Position numbers and translations under genes: made by a program. From a virus, in the IMG/VR virus record IMGVR_UViG_3300028864_000016, positions 62,001 through 126,000 of that record: a DNA stretch of 64,000 nt; one strand, 5' to 3'. Positions 35,977 through 46,783 of the stretch are shown here, piece by piece. The notes beneath the pieces are model-generated. The model did no database searches, was not told the origin of the DNA, and worked only from the letters and a program-made list of their open reading frames with translations. The first letter of the stretch is position 1. Each line of letters opens with the position of its first letter.

Positions 35977-36279
35977 ATGAGTGGAGTATATATTTTAAAT
36001 AATGTTAATAAAAATAAATCAGACAAGCTATATGTAAAAATTGGATGTAGTAAAGACATTTTAAAAAGAATATCTCAGATAAGAAGTTCATTTAGGTTTA
36101 ATGGTAACTTAGATGAACTTTATTTATATAAAACTATAGAATGTACGGAATATAAACAACTTGAGAAAATTTTACATCAAATAATGAAGTCAAGAAAGAT
36201 AACTAATGAGTGGTTTCTTACTGAGGAAAGCTTTTTACTGAATAGGTTAAATATGGTTGATTTAGGTAGATACAAGTAA
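35977..36279 (+). CDS. T5orf172/MUG113-type GIY-YIG-fold protein
   Basis: 100 residues. VYILNN, LYVKIGCSKDILKRISQI and ECTEYKQLEKILHQIMK followed by EWFLTE match T5orf172-type GIY-YIG-fold domains, often found in mobile elements. Catalytic competence is uncertain. It stands alone between the primase and the second fibre cluster. Confidence 0.65.
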   Translation: MSGVYILNNVNKNKSDKLYVKIGCSKDILKRISQIRSSFRFNGNLDELYLYKTIECTEYKQLEKILHQIMKSRKITNEWFLTEESFLLNRLNMVDLGRYK

Positions 36280-36297
36280 ATAAATTAAGAGAATGAT

Positions 36298-36335
36298 AAA
36301 AGGAGATTGAATAAGAAATCTAGTCTCCTTTTATT
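36298..36335 (+). terminator. Terminator before the second fibre cluster
   Basis: AAAAGGAGA pairs with TCTCCTTTT around an AT-rich loop, followed by ATTA. Confidence 0.75.
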
Positions 36336-36371
36336 AAATGAAAAAATCCACTTCAAATTCATCTTTTAACA

Positions 36372-36426
36372 ACAGTTATTTTTATAAGATTTATTAAAAT
36401 TAGTAAGTCTTATAAAATAACTATTG
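36372..36426 (+). promoter_or_regulatory. Long imperfect hairpin upstream of the second fibre cluster
   Basis: About 23-base imperfect arms, CAGTTATTTTTATAAGAT on the left and GTCTTATAAAATAACTATTG on the right, separated by a few bases. It may be an operator or an mRNA 5' stabiliser. Confidence 0.45.
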
Positions 36427-36481
36427 CAAATATTATAAAAGAGTCAACTAAACGAATAAAAATATAAAGGAGGAATTAATT

Positions 36482-37291
36482 ATGGGATTTGATGAAGTAC
36501 AATACGCTTTAGGTAAAAAAAATAGAAAAGTAACATTGCCGAGTAATACAAATGTTCCAGTTGGTGGAATAGATATTAATACAAAAATTAAAGATGTAGA
36601 TATCAATGATTTATTTACAAATATGCTAATAAGAAGTTTAGCCCCAAAAACAAATCTTAAATTTTATGATTCATTAGGTGATATTATAGATACTAGCTTA
36701 ATAAGAACCACAGGAGTTCCACTATTAATAAAAACAATAAAAGCAATATCAGAAAAGTCTACTGAATCCGATATTATAGTAAGTATGCAAACATATTCAA
36801 ATCCCATAATAAATGATTTCTCTAAAATAGACATAGAACCAAATTCAAGTTTAAATGAATGGACTTTTAATAATATAACAATAGATGAAACAACAACATT
36901 TTCTGTTACAACAAGTAATGAAAAAGGTTTTATTGGAAAATATAATACAGTTTTTAATTTTGTAAATTGTTGTTATGTGGGACTAATGCCTATTGAAACT
37001 ACAATAGAAACAATAACTCAAGAAGAAATAAAAAATGGTACAACTATATTACAACAAAAAAATACTATAAACAATTTGTTTAATGGAATTGGTAAAATAT
37101 TTTTTGCATATGACTCTACTTGGGGAAATGCTAAAACAATAGTTGATGTGATGAACAACGTTAATATTATAAGTGCATTTGAAAAAAAGAATTTAGTGAT
37201 TTCTAATGAAAGTGGAACTGTAACATATATCCTTTATCTAGCCAATGTAAGAGGTAATTATAGTGATAGTGAAGTATCATTAAAATTTTAG
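36482..37291 (+). CDS. Tail/baseplate-associated protein
   Basis: 269 residues, AGGAGG ribosome site. Beta-rich with a central section (NEWTFNNITIDETTTFSV) typical of fibre or appendage proteins; no named domain. First gene of the second fibre cluster. Confidence 0.5.
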   Translation: MGFDEVQYALGKKNRKVTLPSNTNVPVGGIDINTKIKDVDINDLFTNMLIRSLAPKTNLKFYDSLGDIIDTSLIRTTGVPLLIKTIKAISEKSTESDIIVSMQTYSNPIINDFSKIDIEPNSSLNEWTFNNITIDETTTFSVTTSNEKGFIGKYNTVFNFVNCCYVGLMPIETTIETITQEEIKNGTTILQQKNTINNLFNGIGKIFFAYDSTWGNAKTIVDVMNNVNIISAFEKKNLVISNESGTVTYILYLANVRGNYSDSEVSLKF

Positions 37292-37318
37292 AAGATATTG
37301 AGAGGTGAATAATATTAG

Positions 37319-37870
37319 ATGAGAAGCATTAAAAATTATATAAAAGAATACATTAAAAAATTTATATTACTTTTATTACATGATTATATTGAAAAAACTA
37401 AACGAGATATAAAAGAAGAGTTAATAGAAAATGGTAGAGTATATATTGAAGAAAATATATCTAATAAGATACAAAGCAACATAGAAGATATAAATAAAAA
37501 TAAAAAGAGTATTGAAGAATTGAAAGAAAAAGAATCTAACAACCACTATGTATCACTTCCTAATGAAAAAATTATAGGGAGTCAAGAAAATATAAAAGAT
37601 GGAACTATTTCATACGATTATTTAGGTAGTAAAATTATTGAAAATATATATTTGGACGGGAAATGGATACAACTGAACAACAATAATAATATAAAAGAAG
37701 TACAAACAGTGAAAAATTATGTGAATATAGATAATGGTTTAAGAGAATTTGATAAAGATTTAATATTTTCTAAGGATAAATCTATCGTTATTACAGATAG
37801 TTTGAACCACGATGATAAATACAAAATAACAATAAAAAGTTCAAATCTATTTTTAGAAAAGATAACATAG
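37319..37870 (+). CDS. Coiled-coil fibre-associated protein
   Basis: 183 residues. An amphipathic N-terminal helix (IKKFILLLLHDYIEK) and a charged coiled coil precede beta segments from about 75 (HYVSLPNEKIIGSQENIKDG). It may form a trimeric stalk. Function by context only. Confidence 0.45.
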   Translation: MRSIKNYIKEYIKKFILLLLHDYIEKTKRDIKEELIENGRVYIEENISNKIQSNIEDINKNKKSIEELKEKESNNHYVSLPNEKIIGSQENIKDGTISYDYLGSKIIENIYLDGKWIQLNNNNNIKEVQTVKNYVNIDNGLREFDKDLIFSKDKSIVITDSLNHDDKYKITIKSSNLFLEKIT

Positions 37871-37887
37871 AAAGGAGGTGTTTATAA

Positions 37888-40578
37888 ATGAGTGATTTTT
37901 TAAAAGGTAATCCGTTAATAATGCCAAATTATTTTCTCGGAGATGTACCAATGGACACAAAAACAAAAGCATCATCAGTATCAGAAGTTTTAACAACTCT
38001 TACAAAAGAAAATAGATATACAGGATTAAAAATATATTGTGAGTCGGAAAGAGAATTTTATTGTTTTAAATATGGAATCGAAGACACTGATTTTATAAAA
38101 ATTAGCGAAGTAATTCCACATATTAAGGTTGATAATTATGCGTCATTACCTACTATCAATCAAGATACAACAGTTGTATACATAACATCAGATACAATGA
38201 TTGAATATACATGGGATGGTAGTGATTGGAGTACATTTAAAAATATAGCAGATAATATATCGTTTAACAATAATCCAAATGGAACTGACATATACCCAAA
38301 TGATTATCAAACTGTTCAAAAGGTATTGGAACAAAATAAAAAAGAAGTTGATTCAAAAGTAGATAAAGAAATTGGTAAATCTTTAATACTAGATACCGAA
38401 ATAGCAAGACTTCAAGGAATTTCAACAAATTCAAATAAAGTTGAAATTTCTAATATAAATGGGAATATTAAAATAGATGGTGTAGAAAATATAGTTTATA
38501 CTTTACCAAGTAATACTGAAACTGTAGAAGGTAGTAACTCTAAAGTAGATATAGCTATTAATAATATTAAAGATAATGTTACTAATGATGGTAATACCTT
38601 AGCTAAACTTAGAAACCTAATAGGTGGGATACAAACATTATTAAATTCTGACGATATAAACTTAGATAGCTTACAGGAAATAGTAGGTTATATAAAAAAT
38701 AACAAATCATTGATTGATGGTATTACTATTAATAAAATAAATTATACAGATATAGTAAATGTTTTAACAAGCATAGAAATAAATAAACCTTTATCAGCCA
38801 ATCAAGGAAAGATTTTAAATGATTTAATTACAACTTTAGCTACTACTACTCAATCAGCTTTAAATTTAAAATCTGATATATCTTATGTAAATCAACAAGA
38901 CGCCACAAAAGTAGATAAGGTTACAGGCAAGAGTTTAGTTTTAGATACAGAAATATCTAAGTTGGCTACTATTTCAACTGGGGCAGAAGTAAATGTACAA
39001 TCTGATTGGAGTACTGATAGTGAAATAGATGACAGTTACATAAAGAATAAACCTGATTTAACCTTAAAACAAGATATAGTAGATAATCAATTAAATACTG
39101 CAAATAAATCTATAGTATATAGTATAAATGAAGTAAATAGTGACTTAATAAATAATGGCATAAAACCAATTTATCAATCAAATCCATTTGGATTCGATTC
39201 ACCTGTCACAGAGTCACGAATCCAACAATGGTTTAGTGACAACGGTTCTCCTATTAATTGGCAAGGATATGATACTAATAATCCATATAAAGACTGCAAA
39301 ATGACAATGGGAGTTAATGAGAGTTATGTTCTTTGGATAGGAACTAATTATTGGTACTACGGAAAATTCGAAAATGGTAACTATTGGGAGAATATGACAC
39401 AAATGACTCCTAGTGATTTTACTCTAGGATATATTAGTATGATTGCAACAGGGAATAAGTTTTTATCTGATAAAGCTGATTTAATTCATACTCACACTAA
39501 AACTGATATCACTAATTTTACGCACACACATTTAAAATCAGATGTAACAGACTTTCCTCATATTCATGTTAAAACGGATATAACTAATTTCTCACACACG
39601 CATGTTAAAAATGATATAAGTGATTTAGCAAATGCAACTACTACTGTAAGTGGATTGATGAGCAATACTGATAAAACTAAACTAGATAATATTTACTCAT
39701 CATCTTCTCCCAGTAGAGATTTTAAAACTGCATATAGTGCTAGTGGCGTATATAGGATAACAAACCCACTTAGTAATATTCCCCCAGGTTATGAGCAAGT
39801 ATACGGTGATTTTTGGGTAGATGTTAAATATCTTGATGCTAATAATCAAAACCTGACTGCTTATGATATTAAATCTTCTGCTATTTGGAGATTATCTTGC
39901 GTTGCTGGAACATGGAGTGAATGGTCTAGATTAGACTATGGTAATTCAGCTTCTTCTGATAAAATAAATTCACCTGATACTAGATCACTATCTGGGTATT
40001 CACTTCCATCTGAATACATATCAAAAGGAAAAGGTGTTATATATGAATTTAAAAACATTACAAATATAGCATTAAGTCCTACAACTTTTCCAGTAATAGG
40101 TACAATGTCATATTGTCAAGTAGAAACAAAAATACCTTGGAATGACGCTAGTGGCGGTTATCCTACACAAACAGCTACTTGTTTAGGATATGTTTTCACA
40201 AGAACTGGTACTAGTAATTCAACTTGGAGTGCTTGGAGTCAATTTATGACAGTTCCATCTAGTATTGACTATGTTATAGAAACATGGCGTAGTGGAACAG
40301 AATGGAGAAGAACATATAAGAGTGGTTGGGTAGAACAAGGTGGATATGTTACTATTAAATCAGATGATTGGACGTCGATTACTTTGCCTGTCACTATGAT
40401 AGATGTTAACTATAGTGTTAGTGTATCTGTACGTGCTGACTCTGGTGTTGGCAGTAATGGTTCAGATACTTGCTACTATGGTAATATCGCTACTACAGGG
40501 TTTAATATAGCCAGTGACTATAGTGGTGCGTCATATAAAAATGGAATAAGATGGGAAGTTAAAGGACAAAAAGCATAA
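37888..40578 (+). CDS. Long tail fibre with His-rich metal-binding repeats and pyocin-knob-like modules
   Basis: 896 residues, AAAGGAGGTG ribosome site. Residues about 530-575 repeat the unit HTHxKxDITNF four times, giving paired His residues as in the metal-binding needles of long tail fibres. Residues about 600-800 have knob-like modules ending WSEWSRLD and TWSAWSQF, and the tip contains WRRTYKSGWVEQGGYV. Likely a trimeric receptor-binding fibre. A paralogous segment, the LVLDTEI...L.TIS motif, appears twice near 165 and 350. Confidence 0.7.
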   Translation: MSDFLKGNPLIMPNYFLGDVPMDTKTKASSVSEVLTTLTKENRYTGLKIYCESEREFYCFKYGIEDTDFIKISEVIPHIKVDNYASLPTINQDTTVVYITSDTMIEYTWDGSDWSTFKNIADNISFNNNPNGTDIYPNDYQTVQKVLEQNKKEVDSKVDKEIGKSLILDTEIARLQGISTNSNKVEISNINGNIKIDGVENIVYTLPSNTETVEGSNSKVDIAINNIKDNVTNDGNTLAKLRNLIGGIQTLLNSDDINLDSLQEIVGYIKNNKSLIDGITINKINYTDIVNVLTSIEINKPLSANQGKILNDLITTLATTTQSALNLKSDISYVNQQDATKVDKVTGKSLVLDTEISKLATISTGAEVNVQSDWSTDSEIDDSYIKNKPDLTLKQDIVDNQLNTANKSIVYSINEVNSDLINNGIKPIYQSNPFGFDSPVTESRIQQWFSDNGSPINWQGYDTNNPYKDCKMTMGVNESYVLWIGTNYWYYGKFENGNYWENMTQMTPSDFTLGYISMIATGNKFLSDKADLIHTHTKTDITNFTHTHLKSDVTDFPHIHVKTDITNFSHTHVKNDISDLANATTTVSGLMSNTDKTKLDNIYSSSSPSRDFKTAYSASGVYRITNPLSNIPPGYEQVYGDFWVDVKYLDANNQNLTAYDIKSSAIWRLSCVAGTWSEWSRLDYGNSASSDKINSPDTRSLSGYSLPSEYISKGKGVIYEFKNITNIALSPTTFPVIGTMSYCQVETKIPWNDASGGYPTQTATCLGYVFTRTGTSNSTWSAWSQFMTVPSSIDYVIETWRSGTEWRRTYKSGWVEQGGYVTIKSDDWTSITLPVTMIDVNYSVSVSVRADSGVGSNGSDTCYYGNIATTGFNIASDYSGASYKNGIRWEVKGQKA

Positions 40579-40680
40579 CACCTATATTAACATAAATTAA
40601 AGACTTTAGTTTAAAATTAATTTACCACTATGATAAAAATGTATTTATTAAAAATTGAAAATAGAAAGGATTGATAATTA

Positions 40681-40878
40681 ATGGCATTAGATTTAAATCA
40701 ACAAGGACACTTGATTAATTACCCAGTAAAGCAATGGACAGCACATTCATTAGATGAGTTTCCAATAGAAAGTGACTCATTATCTATACCTCATGGAAGT
40801 TTTTGTACATTAGTAGCAAAGCCAGATTATATTGTGTATGTTTATGATTCGATATTAAAAGAATGGTATGAATTATAA
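40681..40878 (+). CDS. Small tail-cluster protein
   Basis: 65 residues, AGAAAGGA ribosome site, start MALDLNQQGHLINYPVKQW. Beta-type composition. Function unknown; tightly placed between two fibre genes. Confidence 0.5.
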   Translation: MALDLNQQGHLINYPVKQWTAHSLDEFPIESDSLSIPHGSFCTLVAKPDYIVYVYDSILKEWYEL

Positions 40879-40906
40879 AAAATAGCAAAGAAAGGAGTGA
40901 TAATTA

Positions 40907-43048
40907 ATGGAGGGAATAGTTGTTTATGCTTTACTTAATAAAAAGTTAAAAGCACTTGCAAGTGGAATATCAAGCATTGTACCAATATCAAATGGATTAA
41001 GATTTACAACTACTAATGGTACGAATATAGATGTAACATTGCCAACTCATACACATTCTAATTTAGATACCATTTTAGAGAAATTTACTTTAGATGGAAG
41101 TAATAAATTATTATTTGATGGACAATCTTTAGATAAGCAATTAGATTTAACAAATTATGTTCAAAAAGAAACTGGAAAAGGATTATTTACAGGAAATTAT
41201 AATGATTTAATAAATAAACCAGCCTCACAACAACCTAATAAATCAATTTCTTTTACTTCAAGTGATTGGGTTCAAGATGCAGTTGATTTAGATAAATATA
41301 CTTTAGAAATAACACATGGATTAAAAACCATTGATATTGTAGGAGTTATATATAATTCTTCAGGGGAAGAAGAAACAATAGGCTTTAAACCATTGGATAT
41401 TGACAGAGTAAGATTAACAAATATCTCACCTACCGATGGAAGGGCAGTTCTAAATTACACTAGCACAATAAATACTGGTACGAATACAGGAATTTCAGAC
41501 TTATCAGGATTTACAAGTGATGATTTATCAGAAGGGACAAATAATAAATACTTAACACCTTCCGAAAAAACAATAGTTGGCTCAATAAATTTAACATCTC
41601 CTAGTGATAAACAGGTGTTATCTTATGATAGTGCTACTGGAAATTTAGTTAATGAAACTATTAATGATGAAAAGGTTAAGTTAACTTCATCTAGTACAAC
41701 GGCAGAATATATTGGAGATTTAATAGATAATTCAACCATACAAATATCTGGAAATAAAATAGTTGCGAAGAGTTTACAAGGGCAAACGGTAACTTTAACA
41801 GAATTGAATTATATTAGTGGTCTTAATGAGAATATTATGACTAAATTCTCTAACTTTCTAAATGGTGGGATTCAGGTTTATACAACTAAAACTTTTAGTT
41901 CTTATAGTGAATTATTAAGTTTTAATTATGCAACCTTGACAACAGGAAAAATATATTTAATGTATGTTTCAAAAGATGAAACACATAGCAATAATGGAAC
42001 TACATATATGTGCCATTCTACTACTAACACTACAACTAATCTACCATATTATTGTGGTTTATCTACAGCTACTCAAAGGGATTTCGGTGTTGATAAAGTT
42101 GATTTGACTAGTGAAGTAAAAAATCAACTTCCCCAAGCCAATATAGATATGATAGGAATTTTAAAGACAATTGATATAATTGATGATTTAACTCATACTG
42201 ATACAGATAAGCCATCTAGTGCAAATCAAGTAAAAATTTTAAAAGGATTAGTTGATAGTAAGACTCAAACTAATGATATTGGTATTGCCGGAAATTTAAC
42301 TGATACATATTCTATTGATAAGATTATTGAATTGTTGAACAATAAACAAAATAAAATATATACACAAAGTACACAACCTAGTTCTCCAACTATAAATACA
42401 ATATGGATTGATACAACAAATAGTACAAATTATACGATTAAATGTTATAATGGCACAGGATTTATCCAAGTAGGTAGTTCTGGTGGAATTACAATTGAAA
42501 ATTGGTCTAGTTTAACATCATATATAAGTAATTCAAGTTTTGTTATATACAATAGTAATTTATATAGATGTAAGACAACACATATAAGTACAATGACTTT
42601 TGAATCTGCAAATTGGGATTTAGTAGGTGGTGATGTTACTAAAACATATCTTGAAACAATAATTAATACAATATATCCAGTTGGGCATATATTAATGACA
42701 GAAAATAGTGCAAATCCAAATACATATTTAGGCGTAGGAACTTGGGTAGCTTATGGAGCTGGTAGAGTTCCGGTTGGTATAGATGGAACACAAACTGAAT
42801 TTAATGCCATTGGTAAAACTGGTGGAACTACGAAACATACGCTTTCTATTGAAGAACTTCCAAATCATACTCATGGTTATTATTATCCAAGTAACACTAC
42901 AGTTGGGCGAGAAGGTGGTGTTGTAGCTGAGGATACGGCAAAAGGTACAAGTTATACTACTTTACAAACAAGTGCCATAGGCTTAGGACAAGCACATAAT
43001 AATTTATCTCCATATGTCGTATGTTATATGTGGAAACGTACAGTATGA
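40907..43048 (+). CDS. Tail fibre with C-terminal phage tail-collar-like domain
   Basis: 713 residues. N-terminal Asn/Thr-rich shaft with THTHSNL His motif near 45. The C-terminus (about 585-713) carries the collar/T4 gp10-like pattern: IYPVGHILM, TWVAYGAGRVPVGI, TGGTTKHTLSIEELPNHTHG and a final LSPYVVCYMWKRT. Such tips are common in Firmicute phage fibres. Confidence 0.75.
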   Translation: MEGIVVYALLNKKLKALASGISSIVPISNGLRFTTTNGTNIDVTLPTHTHSNLDTILEKFTLDGSNKLLFDGQSLDKQLDLTNYVQKETGKGLFTGNYNDLINKPASQQPNKSISFTSSDWVQDAVDLDKYTLEITHGLKTIDIVGVIYNSSGEEETIGFKPLDIDRVRLTNISPTDGRAVLNYTSTINTGTNTGISDLSGFTSDDLSEGTNNKYLTPSEKTIVGSINLTSPSDKQVLSYDSATGNLVNETINDEKVKLTSSSTTAEYIGDLIDNSTIQISGNKIVAKSLQGQTVTLTELNYISGLNENIMTKFSNFLNGGIQVYTTKTFSSYSELLSFNYATLTTGKIYLMYVSKDETHSNNGTTYMCHSTTNTTTNLPYYCGLSTATQRDFGVDKVDLTSEVKNQLPQANIDMIGILKTIDIIDDLTHTDTDKPSSANQVKILKGLVDSKTQTNDIGIAGNLTDTYSIDKIIELLNNKQNKIYTQSTQPSSPTINTIWIDTTNSTNYTIKCYNGTGFIQVGSSGGITIENWSSLTSYISNSSFVIYNSNLYRCKTTHISTMTFESANWDLVGGDVTKTYLETIINTIYPVGHILMTENSANPNTYLGVGTWVAYGAGRVPVGIDGTQTEFNAIGKTGGTTKHTLSIEELPNHTHGYYYPSNTTVGREGGVVAEDTAKGTSYTTLQTSAIGLGQAHNNLSPYVVCYMWKRTV

Positions 43049-43128
43049 TAAAATATTACATAACAAATTAAAAGAAACAAAAACCCATTAAATGACTCAT
43101 TTTAATAATTGCATAAACCAAAGATTAG

Positions 43129-43164
43129 AAGGAGGATTCAGATGAAATATTTTGAGTCCTTTTA
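43129..43164 (+). terminator. Terminator within the fibre cluster
   Basis: AAGGAGGATTCA pairs imperfectly with TGAGTCCTTTT, followed by ATC. Confidence 0.5.
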
Positions 43165-43200
43165 TCTTATAAAAATAAAGATAGAAAGGAATGATGAATA

Positions 43201-44544
43201 TTGGAGAACTTTGAAATAAACAAACAAGTTCAGTTAGTAAAAGAAAAAGAAACTATATTATCTAAATTAACATTAGGTAATAATGAAAAGGTCTTAATAG
43301 ATGGCGAAGCAATTTTAACTAGCAGTTCTAGTGATTTAACTGAATATATAAAAACGGCAGATGCTGATTTAAAATATGAACTAAAAGATATAGCTGGGTA
43401 TGTTCATACTGATAATAATTATAATGACGTAGAAAAGGCTAAGGTAGAAGCAATGACTAATGGTTCAAAATATATTGGATTATTTCCTACTTTAGCTGAA
43501 AGAGATATTGTTACAACTTTAAATATTGGCAATTGGTGTACAGTAGATGTAGATTCTAGTCATAGTAATAAAAAAACTAAATTTTATTATGATGGAACTC
43601 AGTGGATTTACGATGGAGAATATCAAGAAGATTCTTTTGGTATTGATGATAATTCCATAGACAGTACACAAAATGGGTGGTCTGCTTCAAAATTAAGGAA
43701 TGAGTTAGCTTTAAAAGCAAATAAAGATGGAACAGATATTGATTTAACAACATTCCAAGGAGATATAATTCCAATTACTAATGGAATACAAAATATTGGT
43801 TCTCCAACTAATAGGTTTGGTACTATATACGTAAACGAAGCAAAATTAAGCACAAACACTTTATATATAGGTGATACGCCTGTAATCGGAACGAATCAAG
43901 ATACTATAATGGTTAAAGCAGATTTAGATCAGAGTTTAACAGTTAAAACTACAGGAGTAGGAACTACAAAAGTCATATCAGCGAGTGGAGTTGAATTATC
44001 AACATCAGGAATGAATGCAAATATAAATGTACAAGCAACAGGACAAGGTGCTAATGCGAATTTAAGTGCAACCAATCAAGTTAATTTGAACTCACCAAAT
44101 GTAAATATTCAAGGTTCTACAAATGTAACTGGTGGTATTTCAGTTGATAATTTAACGGTACGTGGAAATGTAGTAATGAATGGAGAAAGTTTTATATCTA
44201 ATGCTACAACGGTTCAAATTGAAGATAATATAATAGAATTAAATAAAAATGAAGTTGGGTATGGAGTTACTTCTGGCAGGGCTGGTATAAAAATTAATAG
44301 GGGCGATGCTGACGATTATTTGTTAATATTTGATGAAACTGATGATAAAGCTAAAATAGGAACAGATTCAACATTGAAAGCAATTGCAACTGAAGACTAT
44401 GTAAATGCATTATTAAATAACAAATTATCTTCTAGTAATATAAAAGCTGGTTCAAATATTACTATAACAACAAATGGTAATGATATAACGTTAAATGCTA
44501 CAGGTGGTTCTGGATTATCTGCTTATTCTGAATTCGTAATATAA
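43201..44544 (+). CDS. Tail fibre shaft protein
   Basis: 447 residues from TTG 43201 with AGAAAGGA upstream. Beta-helical shaft signature in the middle (LSATNQVNLNSPNVNIQGST, VTGGISVDNLTVRGNVVMNG, VQIEDNIIELNKNE), then a short tip. It ends YSEFVI, as does the next small protein. The intermediate IKINRGDADDYLLIFDETDD resembles trimeric fibre collars. Confidence 0.65.
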   Translation: MENFEINKQVQLVKEKETILSKLTLGNNEKVLIDGEAILTSSSSDLTEYIKTADADLKYELKDIAGYVHTDNNYNDVEKAKVEAMTNGSKYIGLFPTLAERDIVTTLNIGNWCTVDVDSSHSNKKTKFYYDGTQWIYDGEYQEDSFGIDDNSIDSTQNGWSASKLRNELALKANKDGTDIDLTTFQGDIIPITNGIQNIGSPTNRFGTIYVNEAKLSTNTLYIGDTPVIGTNQDTIMVKADLDQSLTVKTTGVGTTKVISASGVELSTSGMNANINVQATGQGANANLSATNQVNLNSPNVNIQGSTNVTGGISVDNLTVRGNVVMNGESFISNATTVQIEDNIIELNKNEVGYGVTSGRAGIKINRGDADDYLLIFDETDDKAKIGTDSTLKAIATEDYVNALLNNKLSSSNIKAGSNITITTNGNDITLNATGGSGLSAYSEFVI

Positions 44545-44563
44545 AAAAGGGTGTGAGAATAAA

Positions 44564-44716
44564 ATGGCAGATATAACTTTAGATAAAATAGATAAAAAAG
44601 ATGGACAAGTAGTCACACAAGAAGATATTGCAAAAATAGATAAAAATATGTCAACCATAGAAACAGTAATTAAAGACATTGGAACGACGTTGACTTATTC
44701 AGAATTTGTAATATGA
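44564..44716 (+). CDS. Small 50-residue tail protein
   Basis: MADITLDKIDKKDGQVVTQ start resembles the N-terminus of the esterase fibre at 29229, and the last residues YSEFVI repeat the end of the preceding fibre. GGGTGTGAG ribosome motif. It may be a truncated duplicate of a fibre gene that kept only its two ends. Confidence 0.6.
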   Translation: MADITLDKIDKKDGQVVTQEDIAKIDKNMSTIETVIKDIGTTLTYSEFVI

Positions 44717-44749
44717 AAAACAAATTAAATAAAAAGGAGATGATGCTAA

Positions 44750-46750
44750 ATGGCAAATCCAAATATTAATATAGGTGTTATAAATGAATCTTCGGTAGCG
44801 TCTCAAACACAAGTCGGAAAAATCCTTTTTACGGAACAAGGAAATCAATACATAATAAAATCAGATGGTAGCAAATTAAAAATTAGCGATATTATAGTAG
44901 TTGATACACTTCCTAGCACAAACATTCAATCACATAAAATATACATTTTAAGCACCCAAAATTACAGTATGAACTATTATGACGGGTCAGCTTGGCATAT
45001 ATTAGGTGGTAGTTCAGACAGTCAAATTTCAATAGGTACAACACCACCAACAGATACAAATAAATTATTCATAGATATTACAGATAAAACTAAACCAATA
45101 CTTAAATGGTACGATTCTACAACTACTTCATGGATTAATATTAGTTCAACTCAAATTCAAAGTGATTGGAATCAAACTGATAATTCAAAAGCAGATTTTA
45201 TTAAAAATAAACCTAGTGGAAGCAATGCAACTTCTATAAATAATATTCTAGTTGATGATACAACTAGAACTAATGGTACAGGTTTGTTTTACAACTCAGG
45301 TACTGGAAAATATGAGAATGCAACAGTTAATATTGCTGGCATTGTTGGTTCTAGCCAAATCACAAAGGCTGGAGAAAATGTTACAATAGCTAGTGGCTCT
45401 GAAGTTATTTTTAATCATATTGCAAGTGAGAATATAGTCCCAAGTATAGAAGAACAAATTGCAGGAAGTTCTGTTACAGATACACATGTTGATTTTTCAG
45501 ATAGTAGTAAATATACATTACAAGATAGTGGAAAAATACTAGTTGGAAATAATAAATCCGAATTAGATATTTATACTAAATTATTAATGCATATGGACGA
45601 TAGTAATTTTACAGATGTTTGTGGACATACTGTTACAAATAATGGTGTTACTTTAGATACTAGTATTAAAAAATTTGGAACAGGAAGTGCTAAATTTAAT
45701 GGAACTAGTTCTTATTTAAGTTTACCAACTTCAATAGATTGGAATTTAGGAAATAGAGATTTTGAAATAAAAGCTAATGTGACATTAAATTCAATAGCTA
45801 GTACAGGAACATTGTGTGGTATTTGGAATTCTAATAAATATTCTTTTATCATACAATTTTCATCAAATGGTCTAAGCTTTGTTGTAACAACTGATGGTAC
45901 TGGTAGCACAGTTACAAATTATACGGCAACTTATACATGGGCAGTTGGTGAAAATTATCATATAGCAATAGAAAGGTATTCTAATAATTTATATATGTTC
46001 GTAAATGGAGTACTAATATCTACTTATTCAATTACAAAAACTATATATGCATCAACTTCTCCTTTAGATATTGGTAGGAGCACCGATTCTGGTGGATTAG
46101 CATATTTAAATGGAAATATAGATGAATTTATATTAAAAAAGGGTAAAGCTTCTAATATAACAAGTTTTTCACCACCAACTTCGATATCCCCTATTCCATA
46201 TTTAACATCAAATATACCAACATACTTAAAAACAACAGGAACAAGTAATTTTAGTTTAACAACAATAGATACAATAACATCGTTAACTATACCGGTAACA
46301 TTGCCGAGTGCCAATACAACTTGTAAGTGCTTAGTATCACTTGATAATGGTATAAATTGGTTATATAGGTCTAGTGGAATCTTGTATAAATATACTGGAG
46401 ATTTAACCACAAGTTGGACAAGTTCGAATTTAAATACTGATTTACAAACTTACTTTTCGAATATAAATTTAAATACTTTAACTAATGATTTAAGTAGTTT
46501 AGGTATAACTCCTATTAGTTTAAATTTCGCTTTCCAACTTTCAACTTCTGATTTAGCTCAAACACCTTCAGTATCTGCAATTACAATGGTTTATGTTAAT
46601 AAATCACATAATGAATTTGCAAGTTTCGGAAGTTACTCAGATAGTTATAGCATGTACGGAGTAAAGAGAATAAATTCTTCTAGTATAGGTGTAAAGAATA
46701 AATCGGCAGTTACTAAAGTAATTAAGGTGAATTTAGTTACTAGTATATAA
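44750..46750 (+). CDS. Tail fibre with LamG-like (concanavalin A-like) domain
   Basis: 666 residues. Residues about 277-473 form a laminin-G/concanavalin-like lectin module: LLMHMDDSNFTDVCGHTV, TGSAKFNGTSSYL, FVNGVLISTYSI, then GNIDEFILKKG. Such modules bind glycans. N-terminal part is shaft-like. Two shorter beta sections follow. A receptor-binding role is likely. Confidence 0.7.
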   Translation: MANPNINIGVINESSVASQTQVGKILFTEQGNQYIIKSDGSKLKISDIIVVDTLPSTNIQSHKIYILSTQNYSMNYYDGSAWHILGGSSDSQISIGTTPPTDTNKLFIDITDKTKPILKWYDSTTTSWINISSTQIQSDWNQTDNSKADFIKNKPSGSNATSINNILVDDTTRTNGTGLFYNSGTGKYENATVNIAGIVGSSQITKAGENVTIASGSEVIFNHIASENIVPSIEEQIAGSSVTDTHVDFSDSSKYTLQDSGKILVGNNKSELDIYTKLLMHMDDSNFTDVCGHTVTNNGVTLDTSIKKFGTGSAKFNGTSSYLSLPTSIDWNLGNRDFEIKANVTLNSIASTGTLCGIWNSNKYSFIIQFSSNGLSFVVTTDGTGSTVTNYTATYTWAVGENYHIAIERYSNNLYMFVNGVLISTYSITKTIYASTSPLDIGRSTDSGGLAYLNGNIDEFILKKGKASNITSFSPPTSISPIPYLTSNIPTYLKTTGTSNFSLTTIDTITSLTIPVTLPSANTTCKCLVSLDNGINWLYRSSGILYKYTGDLTTSWTSSNLNTDLQTYFSNINLNTLTNDLSSLGITPISLNFAFQLSTSDLAQTPSVSAITMVYVNKSHNEFASFGSYSDSYSMYGVKRINSSSIGVKNKSAVTKVIKVNLVTSI

Positions 46751-46783
46751 ATAATAAATTAATATAGATAGGAAGTGGTCTAA

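Noticed and set aside
46024-46410. 128-codon open frame on the - strand inside the LamG fibre gene
   Set aside because: Shadow of a clearly coding + strand; no start signal.
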